Origin: Mesorhizobium japonicum MAFF 303099
GTDB taxonomy: Bacteria; Pseudomonadota; Alphaproteobacteria; Rhizobiales; Rhizobiaceae
Length of the DNA: 64,000 nt
Assembly (NCBI RefSeq): GCF_000009625.1
Contig: NC_002678.2
Span: 4,744,001 to 4,808,000 of the forward strand
Reading direction: 5' to 3'
The position numbers and the translations under genes were made by a program. Position 1 is the first letter of the stretch; every line of letters starts with the position of its first letter. This document shows, in pieces, positions 57,374 to 64,000 of this stretch. The notes below the pieces were generated by a model. That model was given only the letters and a program-made list of their open reading frames with translations. It was not told the DNA's origin and did not search any database.

Positions 57374-58401
57374 TTAAGTCCAAATGCTCTCTGGCGTGAG
57401 GATCTCGAACGGAACAAGCCGCTGTTCGACTAACCGTGTGTCTGTGCGTTCGATCATGCGCAGCATCACATCGATGAGTTCTTCAGGCATTCTGTCGACG
57501 GGATGGCACAAGGAAGCAGTAATCAAGCCTTCGCTCAATCCCTTGCGTGTCTCGGGCCCGATGTCGCGGCAGACGACCCGGATTTTGCACTGCTGCTCCG
57601 CAGCGAGCTCGCACATAGCACGCAGGACGCCGGAAATGCCGCCGCCATTGACGAAGATGCCCCTGAGCTCCGGCTCCTCCGCTATCAGCCTGCGAACGAC
57701 TGCATAGGCGTTATTCGGCATCTCATGGGTCAGGAGGGTTTCGCTGACGTGGAACTCGGGCCGTGCTCGCGCATGTATGAGCGAAAGCTCGCATCCGAGA
57801 TGTAACGATTGCTGCCGATGAGAGGAAAGACCTTGCCGGGCCGACCGGACGTCTGGCTGACAAACCATGCGGCGGTGCGGCCGGCCTTCCAGTTGTCGGT
57901 TCCCACAAAGCCGGCCCGGCTGGCGGCAGACAGGTCGGTGACATAGGCGATCACCGGAACGCCCTTGACGCGCAACTCGTCAATCGCCTGGCCGACGAGC
58001 GGGTGATCGGCCGAGATCACCGCGATTGCATCGGCGCTTCCGCCCATCTTGAGCAGATTGGCAGCGACCGCTTCTGGGGAAGGTTCGTCCTGGAAGAGCA
58101 CGTCGGGCTCAATAACCACATCTGTGCGTCGCGCGCAGGCACCGAGAAGCGCCTCGGCCCGAATCCGACAGAGCGGCCGGTGCGATTGCTGCATGAGAAA
58201 GCTCAAGTGCCGATGCGGGAGATTATCCCGCCTGCGTTCGTGCAGCGGCCCCGAACTGTGGAAGCCGATCTGCTGCGCTGCGTTCAAGATGAGGTCGGCC
58301 GTCTGCGGTCGCAGTGTGCCAGTTCCGTGCAAGAGCCTATTGACAGTGGAAACACTTACGCCCGCGGCTTTCGCCAGATCGGCGATCGTTGGCCTGTTCA
58401 T
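57374..58401 (-). pseudogene. LacI-family transcriptional regulator, frameshifted
   Basis: Starts MNRPTIADLAKAAGVSVSTVNRLLHGTGTLRPQT, a classic LacI helix-turn-helix, followed by a periplasmic-binding-type sensor (VIAYVTDLSAASRAGFVGTDN, RPGKVFPLIGSNRYISDASFR). At about 57763 one base is missing: SYMREHGP continues in another frame as EFHVSETLLTHEMPNNAYAVVRRL to the end at 57374. The regulated sugar genes are absent, so it is probably a relic. Confidence 0.8.
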
Positions 58402-58639
58402 CAGCCGCCACCCATATGTAGTTCGTGAATGACGCCTTCCAAGTGCAAATGCCATGTCAGCGTCAAAAGAGGCGTAGCTCTCCGGATCCTTCGAGGAGAG
58501 GCCTAACATGTTTGACGAAATCTTCGCGCCGCCTGACGCCAATCGGCAAGATTGTTCGCCCGCAGCCGCCCGTTTTCCTCGAGCCACGCGCGCAGCGGCT
58601 GTGCGATCCGAAGCCGCTCGGCGCGCGGCAACGCGAACG

Positions 58640-59160
58640 CGCCAATCTGGCTGACCTCAACGGACAGCGCTTTCGGGACCTCAACAACACTTTCGCCATC
58701 CTGATGCATAGGGATGGCTTTACCCCGGCGCTTGATGCGGCGCGCATCCTTCATGACGGCAACCGCCTTTTGGATTCGACAGCACATGAGATCGACCTTG
58801 CTGAACTATCTGCTCGATTGTCTTCCGGCGGTCGAGCAGATCAATCTCGTCAAACATCGACACTGAGCTGTGACGATCGCCATCAAGGCGGCGCGCGCAT
58901 TCACTGGACGCACGGGCATGCCAGATCGAACGCGCTTAGCAGGAATCCTTTGATTGGGCCGAGGTAGGCCAGGGGAGGGATATCCGCAACATCGCGTCGC
59001 CGCAGGCGCCAGCGCCCGTGCCGGCTTACGCAGGCGCCGGTATCGATTGCCGATGAGGTCGTCATTCGTCCCTTCAATGATGCCAATGGTGCGGCCATGC
59101 TGGTGATGGACTGCATGGACGACCCTCCACATAAGGGCGGGCCGGGCATCAACTGCCTCT
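58640..59160 (+). pseudogene. Class III aminotransferase remnant (glutamate-1-semialdehyde aminotransferase-like)
   Basis: Across shifting frames the plus strand reads the patterns of GSA-type class III aminotransferases: NGQRFRDLNNTFAILMHRDGFTPAL, EIDLAELSARL, VEQI..VK...AVTIAIKAARAFTGR, and later VIRPFNDANGAAM. Frames break several times and the PLP lysine region is missing. It is divergent from the lacI relic, so both may derive from one lost operon. From 59161 to 59421 nothing is recognisable. Confidence 0.65.
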
Positions 59161-59421
59161 CGTCGAAACCACAAGCTCTTCTTTTTCTTGGCAGTACGCT
59201 CCACGATCAATCCGACCGGGATTTAGGACCGCAGCCTGCTTGCCAAGGTGCTGAACTCCCCTTCCAAACAGCACCACGCGAACGGCAAAGATCATCAAGG
59301 TCGATGGTATGGAACAGCCTTTCGAAACGGCATCGAAGACGCCTACCCTCGTCGTGCTGATCACAAAGAGAAGGAAACGATCTATGGAACAGATTGCCAC
59401 CGCCGGCCTGGATCTTGGCGC

Positions 59422-60159
59422 TTACGTCATTTCATGGGCGGTCACGGGTGCCTCTTTGCAGGATCGGAATTGCTCCCATCCCGCTGCCCGAAGATTACAC
59501 TCGATGCAGGTCCCGCAACCGAAACCCCAGCTGTGTCTATGCTCGCGGTCTCCGCTATAGCAGGTGTGGCTTCCCTCGCAGATGAGCTTCACCAGCGCCT
59601 CTCCGCCCAGCCAATCCGCCAGCGCCCAGGTCTGCGCCTTGTCACGGTGCATGAGGGGTGTGTGAATGATGAACCGCTTCTCCATTCCAAGGTTCAGGGC
59701 AAGTTGAATCGCCTTAACCGCGTCATCTCGACAATCTGGGTAGCTGAAACGATCCGTCTCGGCCACGCCGATTACGAGGTGTTTCGCGCTCAGCCGGTAA
59801 GCTAACGCGGCCGCAAAGCCGAGGAACAGAAGGTTGCGGCCAGGCACGAAGGTATTTGGTAGACCGTTCGCGTTCAGTGCGACCTCGACGCCGCGCGTGA
59901 GCGCGGTATCACTGATTTGGCCGAGCACGGCCATGTCAATCATGTGGTCCCCGCCTAGTCGCCCGCGCCAGGCCGGAAAGTCTGTTCGAATGCGCTCGAG
60001 CAGGTAAGGCCGCACATCGAGCTCGATCCGATGCCGCTGCCCATAGTCGAAGCCGATTGTCTCGACGCGCTCGAAGTTCTCGAGCGCCCAAGCCAGGCAG
60101 GTTGTCGAATCCTGGCCGCCGGAGAAAAGGACGAGTGCGGTTCCCGGATCTCGTTGCAT
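59422..60159 (-). CDS. queC: 7-cyano-7-deazaguanine (preQ0) synthase
   Basis: A 245-residue ATP-pyrophosphatase-family enzyme converting carboxydeazaguanine to preQ0. [17 protein letters not shown] is the PP-loop; the zinc ligands appear in [25 protein letters not shown] near the C-terminus. The start at 60159 ([12 protein letters not shown]) is four bases beyond the queD stop. It is the last gene of the queEDC set. Confidence 0.95.
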   Translation of the reverse strand: MQRDPGTALVLFSGGQDSTTCLAWALENFERVETIGFDYGQRHRIELDVRPYLLERIRTDFPAWRGRLGGDHMIDMAVLGQISDTALTRGVEVALNANGLPNTFVPGRNLLFLGFAAALAYRLSAKHLVIGVAETDRFSYPDCRDDAVKAIQLALNLGMEKRFIIHTPLMHRDKAQTWALADWLGGEALVKLICEGSHTCYSGDREHRHSWGFGCGTCIECNLRAAGWEQFRSCKEAPVTAHEMT

Positions 60160-60163
60160 CGGG

Positions 60164-60517
60164 TCAACCCTCGTATTCAGCCCAGCACAGCGGTGTCTCA
60201 TAGACTGTTACCGAGCACATTTGGCCAAGAAGCGGCTTGGTTTGGTTCCAGATCCAGACCGCAATGTTTTCCGCGGTCGGATTGTCGAGACCTTCAATCT
60301 CATTCAGATACTGATGGTCGAGACGTTGCAGAAGCGGTCCGAACACAGCCTCGACATCGAAGAAATCGATGACAAAGCCCGTATCTGGATCGACGGGCCC
60401 TTCCAGACGCAGTTCCACACGGTAGGAATGGCCATGTATGCGGTGACAGCGGTGGGTTGCTGGCACCCGCGGAAGACAGTGCGCCGCCTCGAAGGTGAAA
60501 GCTTGCGTAATCTTCAT
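60164..60517 (-). CDS. queD: 6-carboxy-5,6,7,8-tetrahydropterin synthase
   Basis: A 117-residue QueD. Zinc histidines lie in FEAAHCLP and [12 protein letters not shown], the catalytic Cys in [10 protein letters not shown], and a glutamate near the C-terminus in [11 protein letters not shown]. The start overlaps the queE stop by four bases. It makes carboxytetrahydropterin from dihydroneopterin triphosphate. Confidence 0.94.
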   Translation of the reverse strand: MKITQAFTFEAAHCLPRVPATHRCHRIHGHSYRVELRLEGPVDPDTGFVIDFFDVEAVFGPLLQRLDHQYLNEIEGLDNPTAENIAVWIWNQTKPLLGQMCSVTVYETPLCWAEYEG

Positions 60518-61149
60518 GGGATTCCGAGAAATTTGTGGGTTTGAAGGCTCAAGCGCCAACGTGGGTTGGCAAGACAATAGGCCACTGCGGCGGCCGTATT
60601 CGCCTCGCGCTCGGGCCCATCCATCGGCTGAAGCAAAAGGTGCTCAAACGCGAGAACTTCGAAATGTTCGGGCTCCGCGCCAATCTGAGGATATACAAGC
60701 TTTAGCTCGTCCCCTGCCATGACCACGAGGCGTGCATTGCATTTCGGACTGACGCACAGCCAGTCGATGCCGGCGGGTGTGGGGATGGTACCATTGGTCT
60801 CCACGGCAATTTCAAACGCCAAGCAATGCAGCGCTTCCAAGAGTTCTTCATCGATCTGGAGGAGGGGTTCCCCTCCGGTGAGCACGACAAAACGCTGCCC
60901 AGCTCCCTGCCCGCGCCAGGCTTGCTCGACCGCCAACGCAAGCTGCCGTGCGGTGTCAAAATGTCGGCCACCGGGGCCATCTACGCCAACGAAATCGGTG
61001 TCGCAAAATCCGCAGAATGCTTTTGCCCGGTCGCCTTCACGTCCCGACCAAAGGTTACAGCCGGCGAAACGACAAAACACGGCGGCCCGCCCGGCATTTC
61101 GTCCTTCACCTTGAAGGGTGTAGAAAATTTCCTTGACCGCATATGACAT
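60514..61149 (-). CDS. queE: 7-carboxy-7-deazaguanine synthase (radical SAM)
   Basis: A 211-residue QueE. FYTLQGEGRNAGRAAVFCRFAGCNLW is the family's N-terminal pattern. The cluster cysteines are in CRFAGCNLW and CGFCDTDF, and VVLTGGEPLLQ is the SAM-binding GGEP. It converts carboxytetrahydropterin to carboxydeazaguanine. It starts three bases after the upstream small gene's stop, so it belongs to the iscA-nifU-led transcript. Confidence 0.95.
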   Translation of the reverse strand: MSYAVKEIFYTLQGEGRNAGRAAVFCRFAGCNLWSGREGDRAKAFCGFCDTDFVGVDGPGGRHFDTARQLALAVEQAWRGQGAGQRFVVLTGGEPLLQIDEELLEALHCLAFEIAVETNGTIPTPAGIDWLCVSPKCNARLVVMAGDELKLVYPQIGAEPEHFEVLAFEHLLLQPMDGPEREANTAAAVAYCLANPRWRLSLQTHKFLGIP

Positions 61150-61152
61150 TGC

Positions 61153-61389
61153 TTAAGCGGCCTTCGAGTGAGCAAGGCAGCATCTCTGCTGGCTTACGAG
61201 ACGCGGCAAAAGGTGGGAAATGTCCCACTGCAGGTTTTGCAGCTCGTTCCACCGCCGAGGCTCGTTGCCGAAACCCCACTCGCTCGAAGTGCACGCAGAA
61301 TTGGGTTTCAGCGGGGGAAGGCTGCGGGGAAGGGCCTCTCGCTCATCGAAGCCTATCACCTCGAGAAACGCCCCTATCACCTCACTCAT
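61153..61389 (-). CDS. Small hypothetical protein between nifU and queE
   Basis: A 78-residue frame starting MSEVIGAFLEVIGFDEREAL whose ATG overlaps the nifU-like stop (ATGA) and whose stop lies three bases before queE. The tight packing suggests it is translated. It has no domain I recognise; several tryptophans and a cysteine-containing C-terminus are visible. Confidence 0.5.
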   Translation of the reverse strand: MSEVIGAFLEVIGFDEREALPRSLPPLKPNSACTSSEWGFGNEPRRWNELQNLQWDISHLLPRLVSQQRCCLAHSKAA

Positions 61390-61847
61390 GGCGATGATGC
61401 CTTGACGAGGACGAGGCGTGAGAATCCTGGCGTCTCCTCGAAAGCCTGCCTCACAGCATGGAAGAACTCGCTCATCAGCCGCAAACCGCGCTCCAAAATG
61501 AGGCGGTCGAGCGATGAGTATATCGTGTGCGGCGGCAGGGCGCCGAGAAAATCTGCCATTTCCTGATCGGTGATCTGAAGGGCTTCATCGATGGTCTTGC
61601 CGACGATGAATTGGGTAATTGTCGAGGAAGCGGTTATGGCCGAGCCGCGGCCGAAGGTCTGGAACGTTGCGGCAGTAATCGTCTCGGTCTTGGGGTCGAA
61701 ACCCATCATCAATTTAAGCCCGTCGCCGCAGGCGACGGCGCCGACCTCGCCGGCTGCATTGGGGATGTCCAAAACGCCGACATTGTGCGGATTGATGAAA
61801 TAGAGCTTGTCGCTGAAGAGGTAGACGTTGTCGGTATTATCCCGCAC
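61386..61847 (-). CDS. nifU: NifU/IscU-like Fe-S scaffold, N-terminal domain only, degenerate
   Basis: About 153 residues match the NifU N-terminal scaffold: NPHNVGVLDIPNAAGEVGAVACGDGLKLMM, FQTFGRGSAITASS and IVGKTIDEALQITDQEMADFLGALPPH. Of the three scaffold cysteines only the first (ACGD) remains; the second is Arg (normally FGCGSAI), and the third (MHCSVMG) lies in a replaced segment (TIYSSL). The central ferredoxin-like and C-terminal NFU domains are absent. A classical scaffold role is doubtful. I use a GTG start at 61847; an ATG at 61901 adds unconserved residues. Confidence 0.75.
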   Translation of the reverse strand: MRDNTDNVYLFSDKLYFINPHNVGVLDIPNAAGEVGAVACGDGLKLMMGFDPKTETITAATFQTFGRGSAITASSTITQFIVGKTIDEALQITDQEMADFLGALPPHTIYSSLDRLILERGLRLMSEFFHAVRQAFEETPGFSRLVLVKASSP

Positions 61848-61873
61848 GGTGCCGATCCTTGTCGTGATGGCGG

Positions 61874-62194
61874 CTAGCCGAAGGACTTGCCGCAGGCACA
61901 TTTGTCCCGCGCATTGGGATTGTCGAAGACAAAGCCCGAGGACTCCAGGTCCGTGACGAAGTCAACGGTCATGCCGGCGAGATGGGGCTGGGAGTTTGCG
62001 TCGACGAACACCTTGAACCCGTCCGTCTCCATGATGGCATCGCCCTCGCGCGAGACGCTTTCCAGACCCATCAGGTATTTGAGGCCGGCGCAGCCGCCCG
62101 CCTCGACCATGATGCGAAAGCCTTCCGCCGGCTCGTCGGCGCGGGAAAGCGCGGCCTTGACGGCGGCGACGGCGTTTTCAGTGAGTGTGATCAT
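61874..62194 (-). CDS. Nif-linked HesB/IscA-type Fe-S carrier
   Basis: A 106-residue A-type carrier. The three conserved cysteines are in EAGGCAGLKY and the C-terminal DKCACGKSF. It is of the kind that sits upstream of nifU and nifS in rhizobia (iscN). It starts at 62194, 38 bases downstream of a sigma-54 element, and delivers Fe-S clusters to nitrogenase-related targets. No nifS follows in the window. Confidence 0.92.
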   Translation of the reverse strand: MITLTENAVAAVKAALSRADEPAEGFRIMVEAGGCAGLKYLMGLESVSREGDAIMETDGFKVFVDANSQPHLAGMTVDFVTDLESSGFVFDNPNARDKCACGKSFG

Positions 62195-62231
62195 GGGACT
62201 ATTTTCTTGCTGATGCATTCGCAAGTCGCGC

Positions 62232-62327
62232 TGCACAGGACGTGCCAGAGAGGAAGATTGGATTAAAACACCGGGTTAGCGGATTTGACTCCCTGTCTCA
62301 CATCCAACAATTGTCGGATGTCGGACA
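62232..62327 (-). promoter_or_regulatory. Two NifA sites and sigma-54 promoter for iscA-nifU-que
   Basis: On the minus strand TGGCACG-TCCT-GTGCA (62232-62247) is a -24/-12 element with G for the first T of the -12 box. Two perfect TGT-N10-ACA sites lie upstream at 62294-62309 and 62312-62327, almost end to end. From 62328 to 62487 there is no gene. Confidence 0.8.
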
Positions 62328-62487
62328 GAGTGAAACTTGCATAGAAAAAGCGGCATCGGACAAATCGCCAGTGTCGTCGCCTGAGCCAGCGTTTTCGATC
62401 ATATGAATGTTGACCAGTGTAGGGGTGGGAACTCTTAGTCGTGCTGCGCTCCAAAAGCCGCGCCGTCGTCACCACACGGTAAGGTGG

Positions 62488-62690
62488 CGAACACCGGGTG
62501 GTCGATAACCGCATCGATCGCGCCTTCTCGAAGCAGGCGCGGTCGATTCTGCGTCAGCTCGTGGATGCCGAACACCACCCGCGTGCTCGGCCCGTGGCTT
62601 GCAGTGCGGCCGTCACCTCGGGAGGGCCGACTGAGGCATTGTAGACGCCGCGAAGCCAGGGGTGCGCCAACGCGCCGCCCAGCGAACGGC
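62488..62690 (-). pseudogene. LacI-type regulator C-terminal scrap
   Basis: The minus strand reads TRVVFGIHELTQNRPRLLREG and AIDAVIDHPVF, a common C-terminal stretch of LacI-type sugar-responsive regulators; upstream the frame breaks. The rest of the region to 63199 holds no gene I can support. Confidence 0.6.
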
Positions 62691-63199
62691 GCCATCACCG
62701 CCGGCGGCCACGGCCGCGATTAGAGGCCGCGGTCACTTCCAGTTCTGTCGCCAGTTCGCGGTCTGGCTCGTCCGCGTTCCAAAACGAAACTCGAGCGAGC
62801 CCCGGTCTCGCCGTCACATCGAAGGAGAGAAATTGCTATGTGTCACAGCTACTCGTCGGCAAGGATCCCGTCGCGGCCGACGTAGAGAAATACCAAAGCA
62901 TCGCGGTTGCACTCATGCTGGAAAAACCGGTGCGGTTATGTCAGTCGCCCTCGCCAACAACGCCGCCGATAGCGTTGCCGCAAAGGCGGGTACTGACTGC
63001 CACGCTATCGCTAGCCAAAGCGCTGCAACAGATTCGTCAAACAACTTTACAGACTCTTTGCGAATGCAAGCCGCTGACCATGATACGTTCGCTTTAAGTC
63101 CGATATTGGCCGAAGACAATCGTCGAAATCAATGGTTTGGAATACGTGAACATAGAACCTGCAGCGTTGACCGCATGCCGCATACAGAGAGGCCCTTGA

Positions 63200-64000
63200 A
63201 TGGATATCGACATTTTCGCAGCCTACGAGTCTAACGTTCGTCGCTATGGACGATCGTTTCCAACAGTCTTTAAAAAGTCGCTTGGGGCGACAATCTGGGA
63301 CGAGTCCGGAAAGCCATATATTGATTTCCTTGTAGGGTCAGGCGCGCTCAACTACGGTCATAACAACCCGGATATTATTGAACCGGCAATTCAATATCTC
63401 GCCGATCAAAATATCGTCTTGTCGCTTGATATGTATACAGCTGCAAAGCGTGATTTCATCGAAGTGTTTGTCGAGTCGATCCTGAAGCCCCGGGGCCTTT
63501 CTTACAAGATACAGTTTCCTGGGCCGACCGGGACGAACGCTAACGAAGCGGCGTTGGCGCTGGCGCGAAAATATACCGGCCGCTCGAGTGTCATGGCCTT
63601 CACAAATTCGTACCATGGCATGTCGCTCGGCTCCTTGGCGGTGTCGGGTTCAGCGTCAACCAGACAGCTTGGCGGCGTTGCTCGCCACGATGTGATCCGA
63701 GTGCCTTACGAGAACTATCCGAACCAAACTTTCGATTCCGCGAGTTACATTGATCACGTGTTGGGCGACCCAGGCAGCGGGATCGAAAAGCCGGCCGCAA
63801 TCATCCTGGAGCCCATCCAGGCAGAAGGCGGCATGAACACCGCATCCGCACCATGGCTCTCAGAAATTCAGCGCATTTGCCGTAAGCACGACGTTGTTTT
63901 CATCGTCGATGACATTCAGGCAGGTTCGGGACGAACGGGCGATTTCTTCTCATTCGAGTTCGCGAAAATCGAGCCCGACATCGTGTGTCTTTCGAAATCG
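63200..64000 (+). CDS. Class III aminotransferase (diaminobutyrate aminotransferase/EctB-like), 3' end beyond window
   Basis: 267 codons are open to the right edge. FGHN-type GALNYGHNNPDI, FPGPTGTNANEAALALARKYTGR, TNSYHGMSLGSLAVSG, ILEPIQAEGGMN and FIVDDIQAGSGRTGDFFSFE are hallmarks of diaminobutyrate-2-oxoglutarate aminotransferases (EctB, RhbA). The PLP lysine is probably at the last codons (VCLSKS). EctB feeds ectoine; RhbA feeds rhizobactin-type siderophores. Neighbours to the right are needed to choose. No sigma-54 element was found upstream. Confidence 0.88.
   Translation, partial: MDIDIFAAYESNVRRYGRSFPTVFKKSLGATIWDESGKPYIDFLVGSGALNYGHNNPDIIEPAIQYLADQNIVLSLDMYTAAKRDFIEVFVESILKPRGLSYKIQFPGPTGTNANEAALALARKYTGRSSVMAFTNSYHGMSLGSLAVSGSASTRQLGGVARHDVIRVPYENYPNQTFDSASYIDHVLGDPGSGIEKPAAIILEPIQAEGGMNTASAPWLSEIQRICRKHDVVFIVDDIQAGSGRTGDFFSFEFAKIEPDIVCLSKS

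Overview
The window looks like part of a rhizobial symbiosis island, most likely from Mesorhizobium. The evidence is a complete nifHDKENX operon, an acdS gene of the true ACC-deaminase type, a nif-linked iscA/nifU pair, an exoX-like exopolysaccharide regulator, a decayed Nod-factor-type gmd, and a high density of pseudogenes, IS scraps and duplicated nif fragments. The species call is an inference from gene content; no chromosomal marker is present.

Layout. 1-7 kb: the start of a prxS-type peroxiredoxin (minus strand) and a P450-ferredoxin-SnoaL-like-tandem SDR-flavin monooxygenase operon. Its promoter and first codons are a copy of the nifH promoter. 7-17 kb: a phosphonate biosynthesis cluster: PEP mutase, aminotransferase, nucleotidyltransferase, CDP-alcohol phosphotransferase, methyltransferase, asparagine-synthetase-like amidotransferase, a PhnA-type hydrolase and a nucleotidyltransferase/aminotransferase fusion. 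17-23.5 kb: a DeoR regulator and a complete Opp/Dpp-type ABC transporter. 23.5-27.4 kb: debris, with a UvrD remnant, a broken AbiE system, a truncated VapBC pair and an IS110 remnant. 27.5-37.6 kb: nifHDKEN-nifX-DUF269, a PhoB-type response regulator and a universal stress protein. 37.7-44.8 kb: mostly decayed DNA carrying pyrE, adc and a radical SAM gene. 44.8-50.6 kb: a small cluster with an N-hydroxylating monooxygenase, a PhyH dioxygenase and a cupin/MetRS-like fusion, which is the signature of N-N bond (hydrazine) forming enzymology. 50.6-53 kb: a second, scarred nif segment (DUF269 pseudogene, CCE_0567-type gene, fdxB) and exoX. 54-55.3 kb: acdS. 55.3-59.4 kb: pseudogenes. 59.4-62.3 kb (minus): iscA-nifU-orf78-queE-queD-queC. 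62.3-64 kb: a lacI scrap and a class III aminotransferase cut by the window edge.

Unifying theme. By eye I find TGT-N10-ACA NifA sites paired with -24/-12 sigma-54 elements in front of prxS, the P450 operon, pepM, nifH, the radical SAM gene, the N-hydroxylase cluster, the fdxB segment, iscA-nifU-que and one orphan position; acdS has a -24/-12 element only. The window therefore reads as a NifA/RpoN regulon that includes, besides nitrogenase, two apparently specialised metabolite pathways (a phosphonate and a hydrazine-type compound), ethylene-precursor degradation and preQ0 synthesis, all predicted to be on in nitrogen-fixing nodules. The phosphonate and N-N clusters under nif-type promoters are the most novel content.
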